Assembly: GCA_963782415.1 (NCBI GenBank)
Contig: CAWAJT010000004.1
Span: 248,001 to 312,000 of the forward strand
From: Bog-473 sp963782415
GTDB taxonomy: Bacteria; Actinomycetota; Acidimicrobiia; Acidimicrobiales; RAAP-2
Length of the DNA stretch: 64,000 nucleotides
Direction: 5' to 3'
Positions 8,327 to 16,454 of this stretch are shown here, in pieces. Numbering within the stretch: the first letter of the stretch is position 1; each line of letters opens with the position of its first letter. Below the pieces are notes generated by a model. The model was not told where the DNA came from, did not search any database, and saw only the letters and a list, made by a program, of their open reading frames with translations. A program made the position numbers and the translations under genes.

Positions 8327-9526
8327 TCAGGATCGGGCGGACACCCTCGTCCACAGTGGCGACGGGCGCGACACCATGACGCGGCCGGTCGGGCCGACGA
8401 CGGTCAGCTCGTCGTTGGCGTTGCCAGTCATGGACCAACCTTTCCTATGGACCACGCCATGGTGATAGCGACACACGAGCGCGAGGTTGTCCAGATCGGT
8501 GCCGCCGTCGTGTTTCCACGGGACGACGTGGTGGACATCGGCAAAGGTCGCGTTGGTGCAACCGGGGAACCGACAATGTCGATCCCGACGCCGGACTTCT
8601 CGCCTTTGGGCCCCGGTCGGGAACCGCCGGGCCCGGCCCTCGTACATGGTGTGCCCCACGTCATCGTCGACCGCCACGGCGATGGTGGCGTCACAGGCGA
8701 TCTCGCGTACTACCTCGGTGCTGATCAGCCCGTCGCGTTCGAGTTCACCGGCGAGCTCAGTGCACTCGGCCGCCTCACCCTCGGCGCCGTCGACCAGAGC
8801 GTCGAGGGGTACGTGGACAACGACGAAGTAGGGACGGCCGTCGCCCTGCCGGCCCGAGAGGTCACCACGAGATGCGCGGAGCACGTCAAGGTAGGCGTCG
8901 CAGAGCCGGTGGTCCCAAGGTGTCTCCCCGTCGGTGGGGATCTCCCTGGCACGAGCTTCGAGACATGTCTTCGCCTCTGCGTAGGACTCGGCCGGTAGCT
9001 GGGCCGTCACGGTGCGAAACTGGTCGTTGAAGCGCACGAAGCGACGCTCGAATTGCTCGGCGGAGGTCAGAGCAGAGGATCTGGTTTGACGGGCCCTCGA
9101 TTGCGCCAAAGCAGTGAGCTCGCTGACGCTGCAGCGCTGCGCCTCGTCGCACAGCTCACGATCATTGTCGACAGTCGCCACGTCAGCAATCGTCTTCACC
9201 TTGTCCAAGGACACCTCTCCGGCGCACAGAGCACCCATCAGGTGAGGTAGGTCGGCGACCTTGTCGCTGACATGGGCCAACGAACGTGCCGTCGAGTTCG
9301 CTACACCGAAGCGTTCGGAGACCCAGGACCCGATGGAGGTCGCACCCTCCTCGCGAAATGACCCGGACTGTTCCACCTCGCCCAGGAGGAGCACGATCTC
9401 GCCCGCGACCGCCGCCATCTGAACGAAAAGCACTTCGAGACGTTCGTTGCGCTGCTTGTCCGACATGCGAGTCGGCGTCGAGGTCATCTCGACGCTGCCG
9501 GCAGTGCTGGTGCGGGTGGAAGACAT
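8327..9526 (-). CDS. DUF222/HNH endonuclease (13E12-type)
   Basis: About 399 residues. The N-terminal two thirds resemble DUF222 (WVSERFGVANSTARSLAHV, LAQSRARQT, RFVRFND), and the C-terminus is an HNH nuclease: RDRHCRFPGCTN, ADVHHVVPWKHDGGTDLDNLALVCRYHHGVVH. This is the actinobacterial 13E12/REP13E12-like family, usually multicopy and of uncertain mobility. The start is uncertain: ATG at 9526 is used here, but in-frame ATGs at 9487 and 9466 are possible and none has a clear ribosome binding site. It stands alone between convergent hemolysin III and the catabolic operon. Confidence 0.85.
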   Translation of the reverse strand: MSSTRTSTAGSVEMTSTPTRMSDKQRNERLEVLFVQMAAVAGEIVLLLGEVEQSGSFREEGATSIGSWVSERFGVANSTARSLAHVSDKVADLPHLMGALCAGEVSLDKVKTIADVATVDNDRELCDEAQRCSVSELTALAQSRARQTRSSALTSAEQFERRFVRFNDQFRTVTAQLPAESYAEAKTCLEARAREIPTDGETPWDHRLCDAYLDVLRASRGDLSGRQGDGRPYFVVVHVPLDALVDGAEGEAAECTELAGELERDGLISTEVVREIACDATIAVAVDDDVGHTMYEGRARRFPTGAQRREVRRRDRHCRFPGCTNATFADVHHVVPWKHDGGTDLDNLALVCRYHHGVVHRKGWSMTGNANDELTVVGPTGRVMVSRPSPLWTRVSARS

Positions 9527-9587
9527 CAAGAGGGGAACGGTCGCCCCCAGGCGACGTCGCGACGTCGTGCGTCGGTCGGCACGATCC

Positions 9588-10850
9588 TTACGGACCGATC
9601 ACCCCGTCCGCCCGGAGCGCCGCCAGCTCACCGGCATCGAGCCCGAGTTCGTCAGTCAGCACCTCGTCGGTGTGCTCGCCGAGCCAGGGAACCCGCGTCT
9701 CGGGACCCTCGGTGACCTCGGCGAACTTCACCGGCAACCCCGGAATCAGTACGGGCTGGTCGACGCCGTCGGTGCGAGGGTGCTCCACCAGCATGTGGCG
9801 ACCCTCCAGATGCGGGTCCGTGATGACCTCGGCGTCGATGGCTACAGGACCGGCGACCAGGCCGGCGGCGTTGAGGGCATCGCAGGCCTCCCGTTTGGTC
9901 ATCGTGCTCGCCCAGGCCTCCAGCGCGGGACGGATGTCGGCGTCGAGATGGTCCAGCCAGCCCTGCGGGGTGTCGAAGCGCGGGTCATCGGCCCAGTCCG
10001 GCCTGCCGATGGCGCGGGCCAGGTCGGGCCACTGGTGGGGTCGCAGCACCTGCAGCATGAACCAACCGTCGGCGGCACGGAACCCGTGCAGAATGCCGGG
10101 CCAGGGTGTCCCCATCGGCATCCCCATGGACCAGAAGTTCGGCACGACGTCGAGCACGGCGACCATGGCGTCGAGCATGGCGATGTCGACGCGCTGCCCC
10201 TGTCCGGTGCGGTCGCGCTGACGCAGTGCAGCCTGGGTCCCGATGACGGCGAACAGCGCGGTGACGATATCCCCGAGGCCGCCCATCGGTGAGCCCACCG
10301 GCGGCTGCCCTTCCGGCCGCTTGAACTCGTAGGCGCCGCTCATGGCCTCGACGATGGAGGCCAGCGCGGGCCAATCGGCGTAGGGCGATGCGGGCGTGCC
10401 GGCCGGGACGGGATGTCCAAAGCCCGAAATGGAGAGGTAGATCACCGCGGGGTGAGCGGTCGCCACATCGTCGTAGCCGAGCCCCAGCCGTTCGATGGCA
10501 CCGGCCCGGAAGTTCTCGGCGACCACGTCGAAGCGCGGTGCCATGCGCAGCACAAGGTCCCGCCCGGTCGGCTGCTTGAGGTCGACGACGATGGAGCGTT
10601 TCGAGAGGTTGTTGCGCAGGAACGTCGCACCGACGGGGCGTCCGTCGGGGTCGATCATGGCCGGAGTGGCAGATCGTCCGAGGTCGCCCGTGCCGGGCGA
10701 CTCGATCTTGACCACATCGGCACCGAGGCGACCGAGCAGTTGCGTGGCGTAGGGCAACGCCTGCATCTGTTCGAGGGCAAGGATGCGTACGCCGTCGAGC
10801 GGCTTGCCCCAGTGCGCCGCCCCGGGGTTGACGACGTCACCGAGTTTCAC
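9588..10850 (-). CDS. CaiB/BaiF CoA-transferase family III
   Basis: 420 residues, a normal length for class III CoA-transferases, which move CoA between carboxylic acids; some members are racemases. Family features: VRILALEQMQALPYATQLLGRLGADVVKIE at the N-terminus, LRNNLSKRSIVVDLK, VVAENFRAG, and the GGLGDIVTALFAVIG segment holding the presumed catalytic Asp, followed by RTGQGQRVDIAMLDA. It is the last gene of a minus-strand operon; its GTG overlaps the amidohydrolase stop. Next to enoyl-CoA hydratase it probably activates an acid substrate, but which one cannot be read. Confidence 0.9.
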   Translation of the reverse strand: MKLGDVVNPGAAHWGKPLDGVRILALEQMQALPYATQLLGRLGADVVKIESPGTGDLGRSATPAMIDPDGRPVGATFLRNNLSKRSIVVDLKQPTGRDLVLRMAPRFDVVAENFRAGAIERLGLGYDDVATAHPAVIYLSISGFGHPVPAGTPASPYADWPALASIVEAMSGAYEFKRPEGQPPVGSPMGGLGDIVTALFAVIGTQAALRQRDRTGQGQRVDIAMLDAMVAVLDVVPNFWSMGMPMGTPWPGILHGFRAADGWFMLQVLRPHQWPDLARAIGRPDWADDPRFDTPQGWLDHLDADIRPALEAWASTMTKREACDALNAAGLVAGPVAIDAEVITDPHLEGRHMLVEHPRTDGVDQPVLIPGLPVKFAEVTEGPETRVPWLGEHTDEVLTDELGLDAGELAALRADGVIGP

Positions 10851-12082
10851 GGGCCCTCCAGGCCGAGCATCGCAATGGCGTTGCCCCGCATGATCCGGTA
10901 CACCTCCTCGTCGGAGAGGTCCTTGACCAGTTTCTCGGCGACGGCTCGGGTGTCGGGCCAGGTGGAGTCGGTGTGGGGGTAGTCCGTCTCGAAGGTGACG
11001 CGGTCGGCACCGATGACGTCGAGGGAGTCGAGGCCGTGTTGGTCGCGGAAGAAGCAGCCGTAGACCTGGCGGTGGAAGTAGGTGGAGGGCGGCTCAGGGA
11101 CGATGTCCTTCACGCCGCCCCATGCCCGGTGTTCTCGCCACACGTCGTCCACGCGCTCGAGGATGTAGGGCAGCCACCCGATCTGCCCTTCCGAGTAGGC
11201 GAGCACGAGACGCGGATAGCGGATGAGCACGCCCGAGAAGAGAAAGTCGCAGAGCGACGACATGGCATTGCCGAAACTCAGTGAGGCCGCCACCGCGACG
11301 GGGGCATCGCCCGAGGTGGCCGGCATCTTCGACGACGACCCGATGTGCATACACACCACGGTGCCGGTCTCCTCGCAGGCGGCGAAGAACGCGTCCCAGG
11401 CGCCGCTATGGATGCTGGGCAGACCGAGGTGCGGGGGGATCTCGCTGAAGCAGACGGCGCGCACACCACGCGACGCGTTGCGGCGGACCTCCGCCGCCGC
11501 CTTCTCGGCGTCCCACAGCGGAATGAGGCACAGCGGGAGGAGCCGGCCTCCGCTGTCCCCGCACCACTCTTCGACCATGAAGTCGTTGTAGGCGATGACA
11601 CAGGCCTCGGCGAGCTCCTTGTCCTTCGCCTCCAAGAAGGTCTGCCCGCAGAAGCGCGGGAACGTCGGGAAGCACAAGCTGGCTTCGACCCAGTTCGCCT
11701 CGTTGTCGGCGACGCGCGCTTTGGGGTCGTAGCAGCCCGGGCGCATCTCGTCGTAGGTGATAGGGGACATCGTCATGTCGTCGCGGTCGAAGCCGACGGC
11801 CGCCACGTGGCGTTTGTTGATGTAGACGAGGTCCTCGTAGACCCAACAATCAGCCTGAGGGCCCTCCGGGTCGAACGTCTGGCGATAGGTGCCCCCGCCG
11901 ATGTGCTCCATCTCGCCGATGCCGCGGCGCTCCGCCGTGGGCCCCCGGTCCCGGTAGCGTGCCGGCAGCCAGGTATCCCAGAGGTGCGGCGGCTCGACGA
12001 TGTGGTCGTCGACGCTGATGATCTTCGGGAGCGGCGTCGTACTGCCGAGCCGCGGTGTGGTGTCGTCAATGAGGTCCGTCAT
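10847..12082 (-). CDS. Amidohydrolase (metal-dependent TIM-barrel, amidohydrolase_2 type)
   Basis: 411 residues. The start IISVDDHIVEPPHLWDTWLP matches the ACMSD/amidohydrolase-2 subfamily often found in actinobacterial catabolic clusters. Likely metal or catalytic residues are the D/H of the DDHIVEPP motif, His in VCMHIGSSSK, and Asp in FETDYPHTDSTWP. Members act as hydrolases or decarboxylases on aromatic and other ring-cleavage acids. ATG at 12082; 2 bp from the upstream LLM gene and overlapping the CoA-transferase, so one transcript. The substrate is unknown. Confidence 0.88.
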   Translation of the reverse strand: MTDLIDDTTPRLGSTTPLPKIISVDDHIVEPPHLWDTWLPARYRDRGPTAERRGIGEMEHIGGGTYRQTFDPEGPQADCWVYEDLVYINKRHVAAVGFDRDDMTMSPITYDEMRPGCYDPKARVADNEANWVEASLCFPTFPRFCGQTFLEAKDKELAEACVIAYNDFMVEEWCGDSGGRLLPLCLIPLWDAEKAAAEVRRNASRGVRAVCFSEIPPHLGLPSIHSGAWDAFFAACEETGTVVCMHIGSSSKMPATSGDAPVAVAASLSFGNAMSSLCDFLFSGVLIRYPRLVLAYSEGQIGWLPYILERVDDVWREHRAWGGVKDIVPEPPSTYFHRQVYGCFFRDQHGLDSLDVIGADRVTFETDYPHTDSTWPDTRAVAEKLVKDLSDEEVYRIMRGNAIAMLGLEGP

Positions 12083-12084
12083 GG

Positions 12085-12939
12085 CTACCCCAGTGTGGCC
12101 GCAAACGGAATGAGGGGCGTCAAGGACTCGAGCTCTGCCCGCACCGACGCCTCTTCACCGGCGCGGATCCGCAGCACCACCTCGGTGATCCCGAGCTGGG
12201 CATAGTGCTCAAGCTTGCCCTCGTCTGCGATGGTGCCGAAGGGGACGACGCTGAGGCCGGCGGGGTCGCGCCCGGCGTCTTCGGCCAGCGCATGCAGGCG
12301 TGGGATGGCGGCGCCGAGGCCGCTGCCGCCGATGGGGATCCACCCGTCCGCACCCTCGACGATGAGCGTGAAGACGGCCTCGTTCGCCCCGCCCCCGACG
12401 AGGGTGCGGACCCTCGGCCGCTGCACCGGCTTGGGCCACGACCACGTCAGGCCGAAGTCGACGAACTCGCCGTGATACTCGGCCTGGTCGGCGGACCAGA
12501 TGGCCTCCATGGCGGCGAGGTGCTCGCGCACCACGTCATGGCGGCGCGGCCAGTCGACGCCGTGATCCTCGGCCTCCGTGCGGTTCCAGCCGAACCCGAC
12601 GCCGAGCGTGACGCGCCCGTGGCACAGGTGGTCGAGCGTCGCCACCTGCTTGGCCAAGAGAATCGGCTCGTGCTGCGCCGCCAGGAGGATGCCGGTGCCC
12701 AATCCGATGCGCGTCGTGACCGAGGCCGCCGTGGCCAGCGCGACCAGCGGATCGAGGCAGCGTTTGTAGTCGTCGATCCGCACGCCACCGACCAACGCTG
12801 GCGGCGTGTCCTCGGCCACCGGGAGATGGGTGTGCTCGGGCAGGTAGAGCGAGTCGAAGCCGAGTTCTTCGACCGCGGTCGCCAGCACCGCCGGGTCGAG
12901 GTCTTCGTCGGTCAGGGCGGCGGTGATGCCAAGACGCAC
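12085..12939 (-). CDS. LLM-class F420-type oxidoreductase
   Basis: 284 residues, luciferase-like TIM barrel: MRLGITAALTDEDLD, LGFDSLYLPEHTHLP, RIGLGTGILLAAQHEPILLAKQ, HGRVTLGVGFGWNRTE and LVGGGANEAV. Actinobacterial enzymes of this shape usually use F420, sometimes FMN, to reduce or oxidise small molecules. The GTG at 12939 starts just before MRLGI and lies 6 bp from the enoyl-CoA hydratase stop. It is part of the six-gene minus-strand catabolic operon. Confidence 0.87.
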   Translation of the reverse strand: MRLGITAALTDEDLDPAVLATAVEELGFDSLYLPEHTHLPVAEDTPPALVGGVRIDDYKRCLDPLVALATAASVTTRIGLGTGILLAAQHEPILLAKQVATLDHLCHGRVTLGVGFGWNRTEAEDHGVDWPRRHDVVREHLAAMEAIWSADQAEYHGEFVDFGLTWSWPKPVQRPRVRTLVGGGANEAVFTLIVEGADGWIPIGGSGLGAAIPRLHALAEDAGRDPAGLSVVPFGTIADEGKLEHYAQLGITEVVLRIRAGEEASVRAELESLTPLIPFAATLG

Positions 12940-12945
12940 CGTGCG

Positions 12946-13713
12946 TCAGTCCTCCGCCGCGCGGCCGGCGAACTCGGCCAAGGCGCCCCGCCCGACGGCG
13001 GCACCGAGCAGGCTGGCAAAGGCGGCCTGCTCGCGACGATTGGCCTCCATGACGGCGTCACGCCGGGCCGCCCGCACGAGCGACATGCTGGCCCGGGTGG
13101 CGGCGCGGGGATGCGATGCAATCCGTGCCGCCAATGCGACGGTCTCGTCGAGGACGGTTCCCGCGTCGCACACCTCGAGTGCCAGGCCGATCTCGACCAG
13201 CTCGGTCGCCTGCACCCAGTCCGAGGTCAGCAGGACGTGTGCCGCACGCTGCCACCCCATGGCCGCGGGAAACAGCACGCTGCTCGCCGCCTCGGGCGGC
13301 ACCCCAAGTTCGGCGAAGGGCACGCGCAGGCGAGCCTCGGCATCGACGAGGACGAGACTGCAATGGGGGAGGAGCGTGAAGCCGAGTCCGACGGCCACAC
13401 CGTTCACCGCGGCGAGGAGGGGGACCGACAGGTCGACAAGGCAGTCGAGCAGTCCCATGAAGCCCTGCCCCGCTCCCTCGACGGCGGTCCCGGTGGCGAT
13501 GGCCGCCATTTCGGCCAGGTCCTGTCCCGAGGTGAAGGCGGAGCCCCGTCCGGTGAGGACGACCGCCCCCACGCTCTCGTCGGCGTCGGCGGCGCGCAGG
13601 GCAGTCGTCACCTCGTGGTACATCGCCGTGTCGAAGGCGTTGCGCACCTCGGGCCGGTTGAAGGCGATCACGCGGACGCCGGGTGCGGCCTCCTCGATCT
13701 CCACCCGCGCCAC
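12946..13713 (-). CDS. Enoyl-CoA hydratase/isomerase family protein
   Basis: 255 residues, crotonase fold. Visible: NRPEVRNAFDTAMYHEV, the oxyanion-hole strand GSAFTSGQDLAEMA, AAVNGVAVGLGFTLLPHCSLVLV, and the acidic residues in FAELGVPPEAASS. The crotonase family hydrates or isomerises enoyl-CoA thioesters. Its place among a CoA-transferase, dehydrogenase and CMD-like protein supports a beta-oxidation-like or side-chain pathway. GTG start at 13713, 14 bp after the preceding gene. Confidence 0.9.
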   Translation of the reverse strand: MARVEIEEAAPGVRVIAFNRPEVRNAFDTAMYHEVTTALRAADADESVGAVVLTGRGSAFTSGQDLAEMAAIATGTAVEGAGQGFMGLLDCLVDLSVPLLAAVNGVAVGLGFTLLPHCSLVLVDAEARLRVPFAELGVPPEAASSVLFPAAMGWQRAAHVLLTSDWVQATELVEIGLALEVCDAGTVLDETVALAARIASHPRAATRASMSLVRAARRDAVMEANRREQAAFASLLGAAVGRGALAEFAGRAAED

Positions 13714-13727
13714 CGGCGATCAGCCCC

Positions 13728-14114
13728 CTAGGCGCCGGCGCCGGCCGCCGCAGCGCGACGGCGGATGATGGTCTCGGCCGCCCCGCTGATCCCGGTGGAG
13801 ATGGGCCAGCCGACGTAGTGGGTGAGGTGGACCACGACCTCGCGCACCTCGTCGACCGTGAGCTCGCCACGCTCGAGGGCGGAGTCGAACTGGATCTCCA
13901 ACAGCTCCGGCTTGTCCTGGGCGGCCAGCACGCCGATGGTGAGGAGCCGGCGCTGGCGCAGGTCGAGGGTGTCGTCGGTCCACACGCTGCCGAAGAGATG
14001 GTCCACGGTGATGGCGGTGTAGCGGCCCGGCAGGTCGGCGGGGTCGACGGTGAAGCCGTAGACCTCTTGCATCTTGGCCATGCCTGCGGCGCGCTGATCG
14101 TCCGGTTCGCTCAC
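13728..14114 (-). CDS. Carboxymuconolactone decarboxylase family protein
   Basis: 128 residues, CMD/AhpD-like fold: LRQRRLLTIGVLAAQDKPELLEIQFDSALERG and the helix VDEVREVVVHLTHYVGWP. There is no cysteine at all, so it cannot be an AhpD-type CXXC peroxidase and instead fits the true CMD branch, which acts on lactone or related ring-cleavage products. Between the dehydrogenase and the hydratase in the operon it may act on the same pathway; the substrate is not evident. Confidence 0.88.
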   Translation of the reverse strand: MSEPDDQRAAGMAKMQEVYGFTVDPADLPGRYTAITVDHLFGSVWTDDTLDLRQRRLLTIGVLAAQDKPELLEIQFDSALERGELTVDEVREVVVHLTHYVGWPISTGISGAAETIIRRRAAAAGAGA

Positions 14115-14154
14115 TCGCCCTCCCTTCGGTTGCCCGACCCTAGCGAGGCACCGG

Positions 14155-15036
14155 TCATTCCGGATTGCCGTCGAAGCCGTAAATCCGGCCGCTGCGCTGT
14201 TCGGTCAATGTGGCCAGCGGCAGGTCGACGCCCAGCTCCTTGCCGAGAGCGAGGATGGAGACGAGGTCCTTGTGGGTGACCTCCGACCCGGCCCGCATCA
14301 TCTGGAGCAGGCCGGCGTCGGTGTCCTCGGGCCACGGCGCCGACGTGGTGCGGAACATCAGGCGGGTGGCGCCGCCGATGCGCTTGTCGCTCTCCCGGGC
14401 TGCCTCGCCCAACTTGAGGAGGTCGATCCCGGCCGCCTCGGCGAGCTCCTGGGCCTCGAAGGCGGCCAGCCATGAGCCGTAGGTGATCAGGTTGCGCGCC
14501 AGCTTGGCGGCGAGGCCAGCGCCCGGGGGCCCCATGTGGAGCACCAGGCAGCTGATGGCGTCGAGGACCGGGCGGACCTGGTCGACCTCTTCGGGGGAGC
14601 CGCCGATCATGCAGACCAGTTCGCCGCTGGCGGCTGCGTCGGGCCCACCGCTCACGCCGCAGTCGACCACCGTCACCCCCTGGGGAGCCGCTTCGGCGCG
14701 CAGCTCGAGCACCGTGGCGCTCGGAATCGTGCTGACGATGACGACCGAGGTGCCCGGCGCTGCGCCGGCGAACACGCCTTCGGGTCCCTGGAGCACCGCA
14801 CGTACCTGCGCGTCGTTGAACACCGAGACGAGCACGACACTGCTGCGGGCGGCGAGGGCTGCCGGTGTGTCCGCCACACGACCCCCCTCCCGGAACGGCG
14901 CGGTGGCCTCCTCCCGGACGTCGCACACCGTGACGTCGACTCCGGCCGCCTGGAGGGACGAGGCCAGCCCCCGCCCGATGTCGCCGAGCCCGATAACCCC
15001 CGCACTCGGTATCGCTCCGCTGTCGTTCTCGGGCAC
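14155..15036 (-). CDS. NAD(P)-dependent dehydrogenase, 3-hydroxyisobutyrate dehydrogenase family
   Basis: 293 residues. N-terminal Rossmann motif VIGLGDIGRGLA, the substrate-binding signature VDCGVSGGPDAAASGEL, and the catalytic Lys in GLAAKLARNLI: the 6-phosphogluconate/3-hydroxyisobutyrate dehydrogenase pattern. It should oxidise a beta-hydroxyacid with NAD(P). It is the first gene of the minus-strand catabolic operon, starting at 15036 and divergent from the P450 operon at 15130; the 93-bp gap holds the shared regulatory region. Confidence 0.88.
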   Translation of the reverse strand: MPENDSGAIPSAGVIGLGDIGRGLASSLQAAGVDVTVCDVREEATAPFREGGRVADTPAALAARSSVVLVSVFNDAQVRAVLQGPEGVFAGAAPGTSVVIVSTIPSATVLELRAEAAPQGVTVVDCGVSGGPDAAASGELVCMIGGSPEEVDQVRPVLDAISCLVLHMGPPGAGLAAKLARNLITYGSWLAAFEAQELAEAAGIDLLKLGEAARESDKRIGGATRLMFRTTSAPWPEDTDAGLLQMMRAGSEVTHKDLVSILALGKELGVDLPLATLTEQRSGRIYGFDGNPE

Positions 15037-15096
15037 TGGCGGGAACCTCCCGGTCGTCGCTCCCGCGGATCATGAATTCCGGGAAGGACACTAGAT

Positions 15097-15121
15097 TCTA
15101 GACAAGTGTCTGGACTATAGT
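15097..15121. promoter_or_regulatory. Operator-like inverted repeat and -10 box of a leaderless promoter
   Basis: TCTAGACA (15097-15104), 2 bp, TGTCTGGA (15107-15114) form an inverted repeat with 7 of 8 bases paired. TATAGT (15116-15121) follows and lies only 8 bp before the ATG at 15130, which places the transcript start at or next to the ATG. The repeat lies between the two divergent operons and just upstream of a TetR gene in the rightward one, making TetR binding a reasonable guess. Confidence 0.6.
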
Positions 15122-15129
15122 TTGAACGC

Positions 15130-15840
15130 ATGACCGAGCGCAACGACTACTCGGGCGCCTTCGATCCTGCCTTCGACTACGAGGACCTGTCGAAGGAGGC
15201 CCTGGTGCGGCTGGTCCGCGAGTACGGGCTCATCGTCCACCTGCTGGACCGCTCCATGTGCGCCGCCATCGGCTTGAAGTACGGGGCCGAGGCCGTCAAG
15301 GAGCTGGCCATCGAGGAGTGGGCCGGGGCCAGCCCGGTCTACGGCGACCGCCTGCGCCAGATCATGAACGTCGAGGGGGATGGGGTGACCGCCATCTTCA
15401 AGGTGCTCCAGCTCGACCCCGGTTTCCCCCACCACTACATGGACGTGCACTACGAGCTCGTCGATGAGACCCACGGGTACTTCGAGCTGGCGTACTGCGG
15501 CGCGCTCATGGATGCCGAGCCCTTCGGCGACGCCATGGTCACCAACATGTGCCATCACATCGAGGACGGCACGTTCGACGTCACCGCCCAGGCGGTCAAC
15601 CCCAAGGCGCACATCCGCCACGTGCACCGCCCGCCGCGCGTGCCGGGCGACCGCGTGCCGCACTGCCGCTGGGAGATCGTGATCGAGGAGGACACCGAGA
15701 CACTGCCGGAGAAGGACATCACCAAGATCACGCGCATGACGACTGCCGCCACCTTCGCCTTCCCCGACATGAAGGACGGCACCCCGCACATCCCGGTGCC
15801 CGTCTCGCCGCCCATCCCACCCAAAGGGGACGGCGCGTGA
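15130..15840 (+). CDS. Conserved protein of unknown function, first gene of the P450 operon
   Basis: 236 residues, soluble, no signal peptide. The N-terminal part (EALVRLVREYGLIVHLLDRS, LKYGAEAVKELAIEEW) is helical; the middle has a Cys/His-rich stretch (YCGALMDAEPFGD, VTNMCHHIEDGTFD, HCRWEIVIEEDTE). I do not recognise the family with confidence; it may be related to the L-2-amino-thiazoline-4-carboxylate-hydrolase-like/DUF6125 group. Probably leaderless (see the -10 box). It is translationally coupled to the TetR gene by GTGA and shares the operon with the two P450s, so a role in the same lipid or sterol pathway is likely. Confidence 0.75.
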   Translation: MTERNDYSGAFDPAFDYEDLSKEALVRLVREYGLIVHLLDRSMCAAIGLKYGAEAVKELAIEEWAGASPVYGDRLRQIMNVEGDGVTAIFKVLQLDPGFPHHYMDVHYELVDETHGYFELAYCGALMDAEPFGDAMVTNMCHHIEDGTFDVTAQAVNPKAHIRHVHRPPRVPGDRVPHCRWEIVIEEDTETLPEKDITKITRMTTAATFAFPDMKDGTPHIPVPVSPPIPPKGDGA

Positions 15841-16454
15841 GCATGTTCGGCGCGCTCGAAGCCGACCCGGCCGATGCCGCAGCGGCCCAGCCGGCCCGGC
15901 GCCATCTCTCGGAACGCCAGGCCGAGGTCATGGAGCGGCTACTCGTCGCGGCGTCGGAGGAGGCGGCGGAACGGGCGTACGGGGAGATCTCGGTGCGGAC
16001 GATCGCCAAGCGGGCGGGCGTCGCCCCGGCAACGGCGTACACCTACTTCTCGGGCAAGGACCACCTGCTCGCGGAGGTCCTGTGGCGACAGATGCAGTCC
16101 TCGCCCGGCCTGGTCGACCTGACCCTGCCGCTGCCCGACCGGGTGGCCGAGACCGTGCGCGCCATGGGCTTCGATTCCATGGGGTCGCCGGCGGTGGCGG
16201 TGTGCACGACGGCGTTGCTGGGCGACGGTCCGGACGTGAAACGCGTGCGGACGCGCCTCGGCGTCGAGATAGGCCACCGCCTCGCCGCCGCACTCGGGAC
16301 CGGGGCCGACCCGGCGGTGCGCAACGTGCTGCAGATCACGTACACCGGTGCGCTCCTCAGCGCCGGCATGGGGCATCTCGCCTTCGACGCCGTGCCGAGC
16401 CTGATGGCCGAGGCCACGGCGCTCATGGCGGGCGGCGGCAGGGCGAAGTCATGA
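15837..16454 (+). CDS. TetR-family transcriptional regulator
   Basis: 205 residues. The N-terminal helix-turn-helix is clear: ERLLVAASEEAAERAYGEIS, VRTIAKRAGVAPATAYTYFSGKDHLLAEV. The C-terminal ligand domain is helical and variable. The GTG at 15837 overlaps the preceding stop; an ATG at 15843 is an alternative. In the M. tuberculosis cyp51 region a regulator-like gene also precedes the P450s. It is the best candidate to bind the inverted repeat at 15097-15114 and control the divergent operons. Confidence 0.88.
   Translation: MSMFGALEADPADAAAAQPARRHLSERQAEVMERLLVAASEEAAERAYGEISVRTIAKRAGVAPATAYTYFSGKDHLLAEVLWRQMQSSPGLVDLTLPLPDRVAETVRAMGFDSMGSPAVAVCTTALLGDGPDVKRVRTRLGVEIGHRLAAALGTGADPAVRNVLQITYTGALLSAGMGHLAFDAVPSLMAEATALMAGGGRAKS

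Noticed and set aside
8327..9526. HNH/DUF222 gene as an active mobile element
   Set aside because: No terminal repeats or target duplication are visible around it; the family is commonly a resident multicopy gene.
12205..13731. 508-residue plus-strand frame across the LLM and enoyl-CoA hydratase genes
   Set aside because: Shadow frame; the minus-strand genes have full family motifs.
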